64,000 nucleotides of DNA from Staphylococcus argensis (lineage in GTDB: Bacteria; Bacillota; Bacilli; Staphylococcales; Staphylococcaceae): NCBI RefSeq assembly GCF_002902305.1, contig NZ_PPPX01000011.1, positions 1-64,000 on the forward strand, given 5' to 3'. Position 1 is the first letter of the stretch; every line of letters starts with the position of its first letter. A model generated the notes under the pieces. It made no database searches. It saw only the letters and a list, made by a program, of their open reading frames with translations, and was not told where the DNA came from. Shown one piece after another: positions 54,177-63,135 of this stretch. Made by a program: the position numbers and the translations under genes.

Positions 54177-54507
54177 AGAGCCTGGGACTAAATTAAAACT
54201 TATTAATTTTCAATGTTATAACTCTCGCTTGCTTGGGAAAAGTACAGAAATCTATGATTTCGTAGTGCTTACCCCGCAAAGTTGACTAGAGTTCGAGAAA
54301 GCGTTAGCCATCTCGAATTCAGTCAACTACTGCGTAGGACCACACTCAACTAATTCTTTTCGCTCAAAGAGCTCTAAGAATGGATTTTCGTTGTGGTCTA
54401 GTTCCATCAAGCGTCTCGAGTACACATTGAAAATCTATTCAAGAATTGAATTCAAACGTGCTTATCATTTACCTCTGAAGTTAATTTATATAATTATTCC
54501 AGGCTCT
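54177..54507 (+). repeat. Dispersed structured repeat, copy 2 (long form)
   Basis: This is the fullest copy, 331 bases. Its ends pair perfectly (54177-54185 with 54499-54507). Inside it are predicted helices at 54239-54244 with 54266-54271, 54282-54287 with 54321-54326, 54292-54298 with 54311-54317, 54338-54343 with 54393-54398, and an apical hairpin 54354-54365 with 54369-54380. The same parts recur near 14.9, 58.4 and 63.0 kb. It lies between convergent genes. Confidence 0.88.
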
Positions 54508-54993
54508 CATTTCTACTGTGACCTAATACTCTCAATCGTTACGAGTAGACATTGAAAACACTATAAATTAAAACAAACGTTAAATTATTAACCTCTCTTC
54601 TATTACTACTGATTAACTTCCTTACAATGTATTAAGCTTAGATAAAATAGATAAATCGCTATGAAACTCATTAGCTACTATATGCTTTCATAATAAATTC
54701 TAATATATTACTTTATTAGCTTCTTGTTAGCTTTGAGATTGTGAGAAATTTCGAGTTCGATCACTCTCAATTCGTTCTAGCAAGGAGCTATTTTAGTTCT
54801 TCGTTTTTACCTCTTCAGAGCCAACCTCAACCTCCCCTACAATTAAAGAAACCGCCCATAACTCAAAAAGTTGAATATTGACGTTACCTTGGCCTTTTTA
54901 AATCAAGCGCAGGTCATCCACTCAACTCCGAGCAATGGACGGTTAGGTTCATTGTATGAAATGGGTCTTCATCTTTAACTTGTCAAAGATGAC
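54508..54993. other. Intergenic stretch downstream of the RND transporter gene
   Basis: No open frame with a credible ribosome site is seen. A weak stem (54977-54983 with 54992-54998 area) has no clear T run. The stretch at 54730-54800 has patchy inverted repeats. I cannot assign a role. Confidence 0.4.
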
Positions 54994-57900
54994 TTATTTA
55001 TCACCATGTTTTACAATCTTATCCTTTAACGTAAATAGAATTTCATAAATTACAGGTACAACGATAAGGGTCAATAGTGTAGATGAAATGAGTCCACCAA
55101 CTACAGCCGCTGCTAAGCCTTTAGAAATCAATACGGAACTGTCTTGACCGAATAACAACGGTACTAACGCCCCGATTGTTGCTAAAGCAGTCATTAAGAT
55201 TGGACGAATACGAGTGCCGCCCGCTTCTAATAATGCTTCTTCCGTTGTCATACCTCGTTGTTGGTTGTTTACTACTCGATCGATCAACACGATCGCGTTG
55301 GTCACAACGATACCGATCAACATCAACATACCAATCATCGTTGAAACTGAGAATGTCTCTCCTGTGATGAGTAACGCGATGATGACACCAATCACCGTGT
55401 AAGGTAATGAGAAGAGAATCGTGAATGGTGCGAGTGCCCCTTTAAATGTTAGGACGAGCACGAGATAAACAATGATAATAGCTGCAATCATTGCAATAGA
55501 AAGTTGCGTTATCGCATCTTTAATATCATCCGTCGCACCACCGATATCTATGCTGACGTCTTTCGGTTTATCAATCTTGTTCACTTTCTGAATGATATCA
55601 TTCGATACGCCACCAACGTCTTTATTCGTTACCTTACCAGTCACAGAAGTCATGTAATCGCCTGATTCTGTTTCAAGTTTATTTGGTGTTTTACCTTTTT
55701 CTAATGTGGCGATATCACTGAGTTTCACTACTTTACCCGTCGGTGTAGGCAAACTGATATTCTCCAACTTCTCTTTAGACCAATGCGTCTCTTTATCTTG
55801 TTTGACTTTGACATTAATCGATTTGCCACCGTCTTTAACTGTCGTTAGCGTCTCTTCTGGCGCGTTCTCATTCAATGCAAGCGCAAGTTGTTTCGCTTTG
55901 ATGCCATTATCAGCCGCTTTGTTGTGATCGACCTTCACTTGATATTGCTCATATGTTTGTGATAAGTCTGATTTCACATTAGCGAGCGATTTCTGTTGTT
56001 TCATCAATTTCTCAACTTTAGCTGACGACGCTTTAATTTTATCTAAAGATTCACCTTTAACTTTAACCTCTAGACTATTGTTATCTCCACCAGTTCCTAA
56101 ATCTTGGTTCTTCCACGTACCTGGCTGTTTAAAATGCTCGATGTGTTTCAACACTTTATCAGGTTCTTCGTCAAAGTGAGGTGTATTCTTATCATACTCA
56201 ACCATGATGGCTAAGCTGTTCGTACTACCCGTTGGATCGGTTGGTGTCGCGCCACCGACAGAGTACTGAACTGTCTTCACTTTATCTTTATTGTTTAAGT
56301 ATTTCTGAACTTTCTCGGCATGGTCAAGCACTCCTTCTTCTGTTTCACCTGGTTCAGGAGAATAAGTTAAAGCAAGGTATTTATCTTCACCTGTAGAGAT
56401 GAAGCTCGTTCCGATACGTGTACCACCCAATGCAATCGTTAATACTAACACGAACGTACTTACGATAATGACGATCCATTTATGATTTAATGACCACGAA
56501 AGCACACGACGATAGCCTTTACTTACGGAGCCCAGTGATGATTCAAATGCTTTCTTGCGTACACCCTTTTTAAATAAAGTCGCACCTAAAGCTGGAACAA
56601 TGGTAATGGAAACGAGGAGGGACGCCAATAGACTGAAGGCGATCGCAATCGCAAACGGTCGGAACATCTCCCCAACTGAACCTGTCACAAAGGCTAAAGG
56701 CAAGAACACAACTATCGTTACAAATGTTGACGACATAATCGGTTTAAATACTTGGCGTGTCGCATCGATAATCAAATGCTCCCCTCGTGCTTCCTCATCT
56801 GGTTTCGTCAACCGTCGATAGATATTCTCAACGACCACGATAGAGTCATCAATGACACGGCCAATTGCTACAGTTAAAGCACCGAGCGTAAGTATATTGA
56901 GTGAGATATTGCATAGTTTCATCGCTACGAGTGCAATAAGCAAGGACATCGGAATTGAGACGATAGAGATGGCTGTCGTACGAACATTTCTCAGGAATAA
57001 GAGAATAATGATAATCGCTACAATCGTACCTATTGCAGCCTTTTCAACCATCGTATAGATAGAATCTTGAATCGGTTTCGCTGTGTCCATCACTTTCGTT
57101 GCTTTCAAACCAGGATTATCTTTCGTAAATTGTTTAATCTTCTCTCTCACATCAGATGCAACCTGTACTGTATTTGCATCTTGTGCTTTCGTCACTTGGA
57201 CATTCACCGCATCTTTACCATTTGTTCGAGAAATGGAATCACGCACGTCGCCTTCTTTGACATCCGCTATGTCAGATAACGGCACAGTTGAAGTCTCACT
57301 CTTCTTCTTAGAAGCGTCAGAACTTTGATCGTCAGAACTTTGTCCAATATCTAAAGGAATCTTCAATTGCTTTAAATCATCGACTGAACGGAACTGACCG
57401 TCGACTACGATTGATTTCTCTTTCTTGTCAAACTGGAAGAGTCCGAGTGGCGTTTCGTCAGACGAGTCTTTGATATAATCTTGAACACTTTGCGCATCGA
57501 GGCCTTTCTCTTGAAGTGCTTTGTTCTTAAATTTAATCGCCACTTCACGCTGAGTTTGTCCATTCGTTTGAGCGTTCTGAACACCGCTCACTGTCTGTAA
57601 TTTCGGAATGAGATTCTCTTTCACTTTCTTAGTCACATCGTTGAGATCGTTATCTTTATTAGTAAAAGAGTATGCGACAACCGGGAATGTATCCATGTTG
57701 TTACGAACGAGTTCAGGTTCTTTGACCTCGTCTTTAAACTTAATCTTGTCTATTTCTTTCTTGAGGTCATTCTCTGCTTTGTCCATATCAGTGCCATTCT
57801 CATACTCTACCGTTACCATTGAGGCATTGGCTGTTGACTGTGCACTGACGTTCGATACTTTCGACATTGACCTCACTTGCTCATCAATCTTATCACTGAT

Positions 57901-58092
57901 ATCTGTCTTAATCGTCTCTGGCGTTGCACCTGGTTCCGTCGTTTGAACTGTAATCATTGGTTGTTCAACGTCTGGAATCAGCTCTAGTTTCATCCTCACA
58001 CTAGCGTACACACCGCCTAATATGACGAGCAACACCATTAGGAAGATTGCAAATTTATTTGCTAATGAGAACTGCAGTAACTTCTTGATCAT
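54994..58092 (-). CDS. RND-family efflux transporter permease (AcrB/MexB-like)
   Basis: A 1032-residue membrane pump with an RND layout: helix 1 at residues 12-32, a large extracytoplasmic loop, helices 2-6 from about 345, helix 7 near 540, a second loop, and helices 8-12 from about 870. The proton-relay region appears as GALTVAIGRVIDDSIVVVENI. Gram-positive bacteria have no outer membrane, so it works without a TolC-type channel. In S. aureus a homologue lies next to femX as here, suggesting an envelope role. Substrate unknown. GGAGG lies 12 bases before the ATG, a long spacing. Confidence 0.87.
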   Translation of the reverse strand: MIKKLLQFSLANKFAIFLMVLLVILGGVYASVRMKLELIPDVEQPMITVQTTEPGATPETIKTDISDKIDEQVRSMSKVSNVSAQSTANASMVTVEYENGTDMDKAENDLKKEIDKIKFKDEVKEPELVRNNMDTFPVVAYSFTNKDNDLNDVTKKVKENLIPKLQTVSGVQNAQTNGQTQREVAIKFKNKALQEKGLDAQSVQDYIKDSSDETPLGLFQFDKKEKSIVVDGQFRSVDDLKQLKIPLDIGQSSDDQSSDASKKKSETSTVPLSDIADVKEGDVRDSISRTNGKDAVNVQVTKAQDANTVQVASDVREKIKQFTKDNPGLKATKVMDTAKPIQDSIYTMVEKAAIGTIVAIIIILLFLRNVRTTAISIVSIPMSLLIALVAMKLCNISLNILTLGALTVAIGRVIDDSIVVVENIYRRLTKPDEEARGEHLIIDATRQVFKPIMSSTFVTIVVFLPLAFVTGSVGEMFRPFAIAIAFSLLASLLVSITIVPALGATLFKKGVRKKAFESSLGSVSKGYRRVLSWSLNHKWIVIIVSTFVLVLTIALGGTRIGTSFISTGEDKYLALTYSPEPGETEEGVLDHAEKVQKYLNNKDKVKTVQYSVGGATPTDPTGSTNSLAIMVEYDKNTPHFDEEPDKVLKHIEHFKQPGTWKNQDLGTGGDNNSLEVKVKGESLDKIKASSAKVEKLMKQQKSLANVKSDLSQTYEQYQVKVDHNKAADNGIKAKQLALALNENAPEETLTTVKDGGKSINVKVKQDKETHWSKEKLENISLPTPTGKVVKLSDIATLEKGKTPNKLETESGDYMTSVTGKVTNKDVGGVSNDIIQKVNKIDKPKDVSIDIGGATDDIKDAITQLSIAMIAAIIIVYLVLVLTFKGALAPFTILFSLPYTVIGVIIALLITGETFSVSTMIGMLMLIGIVVTNAIVLIDRVVNNQQRGMTTEEALLEAGGTRIRPILMTALATIGALVPLLFGQDSSVLISKGLAAAVVGGLISSTLLTLIVVPVIYEILFTLKDKIVKHGDK

Positions 58093-58252
58093 CCGTTATG
58101 TAACCTCCAACTTCTATGTATTACTTTAAATTTACCACAACTCTGCGTTAAAGAGTATAGCGGTTGTGGAATTGCGTGCGAGTGTTCACATTTATTTTGA
58201 TTTAGCGCGTCTTTTGTGTAAAAGGGGTATCATTCAGCTTTTCTCACATATT

Positions 58253-58299
58253 AAAAAGAGCTAGCTAAGAGATGGCTAAGTCGATCTCTTGGCTAGCTC
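58253..58299 (-). terminator. Strong hairpin terminator between femX and the RND gene
   Basis: A 16-base stem (58258-58273 with 58284-58299, one imperfect pair) and a 10-base loop are followed on the minus strand by TTTTTAAT. It would end femX transcription about 300 bases after its stop, past a repeat copy. Confidence 0.82.
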
Positions 58300-58362
58300 G
58301 GTTGAGTGTGTTGTTATGAATGTATTCATCAATTGAAAATGGATTTACTATCTAAAGAATCA

Positions 58363-58410
58363 TTTTTCGATGTTATGACTCTCGCTTGCATAGGGGCTGC
58401 ATTCAACTAA
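58363..58410 (+). repeat. Dispersed structured repeat, fragment
   Basis: It holds the CGATGTTATGACTCTCGCTTGC block and a CATTCAACTAA tail of the family, directly before copy 3. The helices of the full element are missing, so it is a remnant or a tandem duplication. Confidence 0.65.
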
Positions 58411-58580
58411 TGAGACTGGGCAAAATTAAAACTTATTAATTCTCAATGTTATGACTCTCGCTCGAAAGAAACACAGAAATCTATGATTTTGCAATGTTTC
58501 CCCCTCGAAACTGTCTAGCATTCGACAGTCTGTTAGCCTTATCGAACTCAGACAGCTACTGCGTAGAGCCACGCCCTTTT
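58411..58580 (+). repeat. Dispersed structured repeat, copy 3 (5' part)
   Basis: It starts with GAGACTGGGCAAA and contains the middle block of the long form: 58468-58473 pairs with 58495-58500, and 58511-58516 pairs with 58550-58555. Both helices differ in bases from copy 2 but keep pairing. It ends near CTGCGTAGAGCCACGCCC and lacks the apical hairpin. It lies just downstream of femX. Confidence 0.8.
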
Positions 58581-58597
58581 ATTTTATCCAACCGCAC

Positions 58598-59851
58598 TTA
58601 TTTCTTACGTTTCAACTTACGTGATAATTTAATCTTCGCGTTCGTGAGTTTCGGTTTAAGGTTCTCAATTGCAAGATAGAGTGGTTTATTTAAGACGTAG
58701 TCAAACTCACCAATCTTCTCACTTAAGTACGTGCCCCAAACCTTTTTAAACGCCCACAAACCATAATGATCGGAGTCTTTATCAGGGTTGTTGTCTGTAC
58801 CGCCGAAATCATATGTCGTCGCACCGTGTTCACGTGCATATTGCATCATCGCGAACTGCATGTGATGGTTCGGCAAGAAATCACGATAGTCGTTGGAAGA
58901 AGCACCGTAAAGATAGTAAGATTTCTCACCGCAGAACATGAGGAGTGCACCAGAAAGGTAAACACCCTCAGGATGCTGCACCTCTAATTCTTGCATATCT
59001 TTATACAAGTCTTCTGTCTTCGCAGTCTTATTCTGATTATCGTTCAATTTGTTTTGTGTCTTCTTATCTTGTTTCTTATTCTGTAATTTTTCTCGCTCTT
59101 GACGGAGTTTCTCTAACTCTTCACCTAGCTCTTGCAATACAGGTTTCGGTTCGAGTTTAACGAGGAAGAGTTCCGCATCGCCGTCTGGGTGCAACGCATC
59201 ATAGATATTCTCGAAATAGCTGACATCACGTGTAAGGAAACCGTCGCGTTCACCAGTAATCTTCATTAATTCAGCGAACGTCTTCAAGCCATCGCGACTC
59301 GCGCGTTCAACTTTCGTGCCGCGTTTCAATGACGTACGCACCTTAGAACGGTTACGGCGTTCAAAGCTTTGGATGAGTTCTTTATCTGACTTGTCAATTG
59401 GCGTGATCATCGTCATACGTGGTTGAATATAATCTTTAGACAGACCTTCTTTAAAGCCTTTATGTTTAAAACCAAGTGCTCTCAGATGACGCAATGCTTC
59501 AATGCCGTTATTGACCTCTACATCTGGATCAATCTTAATCGCATATGCTTTCTCACGTTTCGCAACTTTAATCGCTTCATCTCGGAGCGCTTTGAGTGCT
59601 AATTTATTCGTATAATCTGTTACGAAACCACGGGAAACGTAACATAATGTATAAGGAAGTTTAGGTATCTTCTTAAACAATAGCTGACCGACACCTTTAA
59701 CTTCTCCATTCTCTCCTACAGCGATACGTTTCGAATACCAACCTGTTAATTTCTTCGTCTCGCCCCATTGTGTGAGCTGTAGTAAGTCGCCATTGGGATG
59801 AGATTTCACGAACGCATCATGTTCTTGATTTGTGATATTCATTCTTTCCAT
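58598..59851 (-). CDS. femX: FemX (FmhB), lipid II:glycine glycyltransferase
   Basis: A 417-residue FemABX-family peptidyltransferase. It adds the first glycine of the pentaglycine bridge to the lysine of lipid II, using glycyl-tRNA, at the inner face of the membrane; it is essential in S. aureus. The two GNAT-like domains are split by a charged coiled-coil arm (about residues 240-300, rich in Lys, Gln and Glu). Conserved parts include HPNGDLLQLTQWGETKKLTGWYS and YDFGGTDNNPDKDSDHYGLWAFKKVWG. I chose ATG at 59851 with AAAGGAGA upstream; an ATG 25 codons earlier has no site and adds unlikely residues. Confidence 0.92.
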   Translation of the reverse strand: MERMNITNQEHDAFVKSHPNGDLLQLTQWGETKKLTGWYSKRIAVGENGEVKGVGQLLFKKIPKLPYTLCYVSRGFVTDYTNKLALKALRDEAIKVAKREKAYAIKIDPDVEVNNGIEALRHLRALGFKHKGFKEGLSKDYIQPRMTMITPIDKSDKELIQSFERRNRSKVRTSLKRGTKVERASRDGLKTFAELMKITGERDGFLTRDVSYFENIYDALHPDGDAELFLVKLEPKPVLQELGEELEKLRQEREKLQNKKQDKKTQNKLNDNQNKTAKTEDLYKDMQELEVQHPEGVYLSGALLMFCGEKSYYLYGASSNDYRDFLPNHHMQFAMMQYAREHGATTYDFGGTDNNPDKDSDHYGLWAFKKVWGTYLSEKIGEFDYVLNKPLYLAIENLKPKLTNAKIKLSRKLKRKK

Positions 59852-59976
59852 CAATTTAAATGTCTCCTTTGTATCTGAACCAGTAACTATTATTATACTT
59901 AAAAAAGCCTGCGCTTTCACGTACAAGGTTATGATTTGTTATTCTAAATATAACATGTTAGACAGAGGAGTAAATT

Positions 59977-60228
59977 ATGCGTATCATCATGCTTTCTATT
60001 ATAGCCATCATCAATATGATTTTTGTCGTCCAAGCCATCACACATCCATTAACGATTAACAACTTTAGTTTAAAAGTCATGCTCGTCGCATTCTCGCTCG
60101 TCATGACCATTGTCTTTCTGCTCATTCGTACAACACGGTTAACGACATGGATAAGCGTGATTACTCTATTGATTACATTAATTCATGCCGGTATCATCGC
60201 ACATACAGCTTATACCTATATCTATTGA
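59977..60228 (+). CDS. Hypothetical small membrane protein
   Basis: An 83-residue protein with three hydrophobic helices (about residues 3-22, 31-51 and 56-79) and few charged residues. I recognise no family. GACAGAGGAG lies upstream of the ATG. Its stop is three bases from the stop of the convergent glyoxalase-like gene, so the two transcripts meet with no terminator between. Probably real, function unknown. Confidence 0.65.
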   Translation: MRIIMLSIIAIINMIFVVQAITHPLTINNFSLKVMLVAFSLVMTIVFLLIRTTRLTTWISVITLLITLIHAGIIAHTAYTYIY

Positions 60229-60231
60229 CGA

Positions 60232-60984
60232 CTAGACGAAACGATACTCTCCTCCACGAATGATAAAGGAATACGGTGAAGTGGTCTCTTCATCGCGTAT
60301 CACTATGGATTTATATGACGAACGCTCTCCGTCAAAGATACGATAGACAACTTCATCGCTTCCTATCTTCAATTCAGTGAAATCCTCATTATCTTCTGAA
60401 ACTTCCATCTGATACCATTTCTGCCAACGTGCCATTGTCACCGCTCGATCTGTACTTTCAATATTGATTGACGTGATAGTAAAATGATTCTGTCTTAACG
60501 GTGCAAGTTGTTCTGAACGTTGCTCTGCATCTTGATCCCACTGAATAAAGAACGGCGGTTTAACCAAGTAATCATTATCAGCAATATACAACAACCGCCA
60601 CGTCTTCTTATCGCCTTTCTTATTCTCTCGATCCATCTTAATCGGACCGATCACTTCAACACCATTGGCTTCCAAACGTTGCTTCTCTTTCTCTATATCA
60701 TCTGTCTCAAATGCAAGCGTCTTAAATCCTTGTCGAAAGCCATCTTGTACAATTTTAGACGGAAACGAGACACGTCCTTCTTCTGATTTCACGATTTTTT
60801 GTAACTGTTCAATTTTATAAATATCTAACAGCTCAACATAAGCATTAGATAAATAAACTAAGCGATTGTGTGTCCCTAGTCGTTCATGTTTACCCCCTGA
60901 GTGAATCTTCAATACATCTCCAGGAAAGTTAAAGTCTTTCAAACGTTGCACATAATGGATAATGTGATCCAACTTCAAAGTCAT
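60232..60984 (-). CDS. VOC/glyoxalase-like domain protein
   Basis: A 250-residue cytosolic protein of the glyoxalase-like group (PF13468 type). The start LDHIIHYVQRL provides the His of the first beta-alpha-beta unit. FKTLAFETDDIEKEKQRLEANGVEVIGP forms a second unit, and a further unit follows near HFTITSINIESTD. Metal ligands are not all clear. The substrate is unknown. It is convergent with the small membrane protein gene and divergent from marR. Confidence 0.75.
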   Translation of the reverse strand: MTLKLDHIIHYVQRLKDFNFPGDVLKIHSGGKHERLGTHNRLVYLSNAYVELLDIYKIEQLQKIVKSEEGRVSFPSKIVQDGFRQGFKTLAFETDDIEKEKQRLEANGVEVIGPIKMDRENKKGDKKTWRLLYIADNDYLVKPPFFIQWDQDAEQRSEQLAPLRQNHFTITSINIESTDRAVTMARWQKWYQMEVSEDNEDFTELKIGSDEVVYRIFDGERSSYKSIVIRDEETTSPYSFIIRGGEYRFV

Positions 60985-61111
60985 CCTACCCCTCCGCTCT
61001 ATTTCGTTATTTCTGCACTTTCCAAACGACCTAACTTGTCATCTAGCATAACAGAAACCGCTCTACATTGCTTTCTAAACGTTATTTTTATAAAAAATTC
61101 CAGTCACCCTA

Positions 61112-61140
61112 TTGAAATTAACTTTAATACATCGTATACT
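61112..61140 (+). promoter_or_regulatory. Promoter of the MarR-MFS operon
   Basis: TTGAAA (61112-61117) and TATACT (61135-61140) are spaced by exactly 17 bases, about 58 bases upstream of the marR start. The MarR-type operator follows directly. Confidence 0.82.
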
Positions 61141-61156
61141 ATATAAGTCGAATTTA

Positions 61157-61171
61157 GTTAGCAAGGCTAAC
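61157..61171. promoter_or_regulatory. Probable MarR operator
   Basis: A perfect inverted repeat GTTAGC-AAG-GCTAAC lies just downstream of the predicted transcription start and upstream of the ribosome site. It suits a MarR dimer that represses its own operon. Binding is inferred from position. Confidence 0.65.
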
Positions 61172-61197
61172 CATTTTACAAAAATAAGGAGTGCGTT

Positions 61198-61635
61198 ATG
61201 AACAATTCAGACTTATTTAATAGCATCACGTCAATCTATCGTCCGTATGTCAAATTCTGTCGTCCTATCTTTGAAAAGCATGAACTCTACAACGGTCAAT
61301 GGCTCGTACTCAAAGATATTGCCCTACATGCACCGACGACACTCGTTCAGATTTCACAGCGCAGAGCAATTGAAAAACCAACTGCGCGTAAGATTCTTAA
61401 GGTATTAGCAGAGAAATCCTTGCTCGAAGTTACGCCAGGTACTGACCGTCGTCAAAAATGGCTGACACTTTCTGACAAAGGCCAAGCGCTCTTTGATGAA
61501 ATTTATGGTGAAATTGCCCAGATCCAAGAGCAGCTCATTAAAGAAACAAATTTGTCGACAGAAGATATCGAAACGACGATGCGCACGTTAACTACAATAT
61601 ACGAACAAATTCATTCAATAGAGGAGGAATCTTAA
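61198..61635 (+). CDS. MarR-family transcriptional regulator
   Basis: A 145-residue winged-helix protein. The DNA-binding region (about residues 45-95) includes LVQISQRRAIEKPTARKILKVLAEKSLLE and the wing TPGTDRRQKWLTLSDKG. It probably represses itself and the following MFS gene through the palindrome at 61157-61171. The MFS start codon follows the stop directly. AAGGAGTG precedes the ATG. The inducing ligand is not known. Confidence 0.88.
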   Translation: MNNSDLFNSITSIYRPYVKFCRPIFEKHELYNGQWLVLKDIALHAPTTLVQISQRRAIEKPTARKILKVLAEKSLLEVTPGTDRRQKWLTLSDKGQALFDEIYGEIAQIQEQLIKETNLSTEDIETTMRTLTTIYEQIHSIEEES

Positions 61636-62850
61636 TTGCAATCAACCGATCAACTTAAGACACCTATTTGGACTAAGAGTTTCAACATTAACTTCTTAAC
61701 GAACTTCTTAGTCTATCTCAGCATGTATTTACTCATTGTTATTGTCGCAAGCTATACCGTTGATGTTTATCATGCATCAACAAGTATTGCTGGACTAGTA
61801 ACAGGGCTCTTTATCATCGGTTCACTCATCGGCCGATTCGCTACAGGTAAATACGTCAATCAACTCGGACCGAAGAAGACACTCCTTATCGGTCTAGGAT
61901 TCTTGCTCATTACGCAACTCTGTTACTTTATTGAAGGTTCACTCACTTTCCTTATGTTTACCCGTCTTATTAACGGTATCGCTACAGGTGTGACTACGAC
62001 GGCTACTGGGACAATCGCTGCATATGTGACACCACCTGAGCGTAAAAGTGAAGGTATCAGCATGTTCTCACTCAGTTTAGTTATCGGAACTGCTGTTGGA
62101 CCATTCTGTGGACTCTTCTTATCTAACCTTTATCCGATTGAAGTCTTATTTGGTCTTTGTCTCGCATGTGGTATCGTAAGTTTCGTTACATCATTCTTTA
62201 TTAAAGTCACTTTCGATACGACAGCGAAAGAAGAAAAGAAAGAGGACAAACAACCAGCTAAGAAAGGCTTTAGCTTAAGTCACTTTATTGCGAAAGAAGC
62301 AGTACCAGTTGCTATTCTGATGGTACTTTCTGGTTTGACGTACTCATCTATCTTGTCCTTCATCAAAGACTATGCGCAGGAAATTAATCTCGTAACGATT
62401 TCTAGTTACTTCTTTATATTCTATGCGATTTCTTCTCTCGTTACTCGCCCTCTTGCTGGTCGTATGATGGACGAATATAACGAGAATGTCGTAGCTTATC
62501 CATCGTTCATCTGCTTGATCTTAACGTACGTATGTCTGTACTTTACTTCAAGCAGCTGGTTACTCGTAGTAGCTGGACTTCTCTTAGGAGCAGGTTACGG
62601 TACCATTTCTTCTATTATGCAAGCTGTAGCAATCAAAGTATCACCACCTGAGAAATATGGTGTAGCGACATCCACTTACTTTATCGGCTTAGACCTAGGT
62701 TTAGGTATTGGACCTTACTTGCTTGGTTTCTTAATCAACGTGATGTCCTATGCACAACTATATGGTCTTATGGCTATCGTGGCATTATTCACTACCGTAC
62801 TCTACTTCCTCTTACATGGACATAAAGCTAAACAATATGAGGTTGAATAA
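61636..62850 (+). CDS. MFS transporter, MarR-linked
   Basis: A 404-residue major facilitator with 12 helices and a basic central loop (about residues 194-215, KEEKKEDKQPAKKG). Motif A appears as GSLIGRFATGKYVNQLGPKK. The start is a TTG directly after the marR stop, with GAGGAGG inside the marR end; this suggests translational coupling. A drug or metabolite efflux role is likely from the MarR pairing, but the substrate is unknown. Confidence 0.85.
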   Translation: MQSTDQLKTPIWTKSFNINFLTNFLVYLSMYLLIVIVASYTVDVYHASTSIAGLVTGLFIIGSLIGRFATGKYVNQLGPKKTLLIGLGFLLITQLCYFIEGSLTFLMFTRLINGIATGVTTTATGTIAAYVTPPERKSEGISMFSLSLVIGTAVGPFCGLFLSNLYPIEVLFGLCLACGIVSFVTSFFIKVTFDTTAKEEKKEDKQPAKKGFSLSHFIAKEAVPVAILMVLSGLTYSSILSFIKDYAQEINLVTISSYFFIFYAISSLVTRPLAGRMMDEYNENVVAYPSFICLILTYVCLYFTSSSWLLVVAGLLLGAGYGTISSIMQAVAIKVSPPEKYGVATSTYFIGLDLGLGIGPYLLGFLINVMSYAQLYGLMAIVALFTTVLYFLLHGHKAKQYEVE

Positions 62851-62871
62851 GCTTTCTATTTAGTTAAAATG

Positions 62872-62941
62872 ATAAAAATAACCCGTGAATGACGAGGAGA
62901 TAATGATAATTATCTCCTCGTCATTCACGGGTTATTTTTAT
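62872..62941. terminator. Perfect 33-bp hairpin, bidirectional terminator
   Basis: Bases 62872-62904 and 62909-62941 are perfectly complementary, with a 4-base loop GATA. Each outer end is A/T-rich, so it can stop transcription from both sides. It follows the MFS gene and faces moaA across a repeat copy. Confidence 0.88.
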
Positions 62942-62957
62942 TGATCAATAGGAGAAG

Positions 62958-63110
62958 AAGAACAGTAAATAAATGATTGGTTTTAAAGAACGACTTGAGA
63001 CGCCTGAGGGATCACGGTCGTAACGAAAATCCATTTTATTCGCTCTTTGAGCGAATAAAATCAGTTGAGTGCGACCCCCTAAGCAAGAGAGAATTGTTGT
63101 CAGAAAAACA
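62958..63110 (-). repeat. Dispersed structured repeat, copy 5 (reverse orientation)
   Basis: Read on the minus strand it shows the family order: CTCTTGCTT block, CACTCAAC, a perfect 13-bp apical hairpin (63033-63045 with 63049-63061, loop of three), then GGATTTTCGTTACGACC and GGCGTCTCAAGT. The closing helix pairs 63072-63076 with 63016-63020. Several paired positions differ from copies 1 and 2 but keep pairing. It lies between convergent genes. Confidence 0.82.
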
Positions 63111-63135
63111 TAAAAGAATCTTCTTCTCTTTGTCG

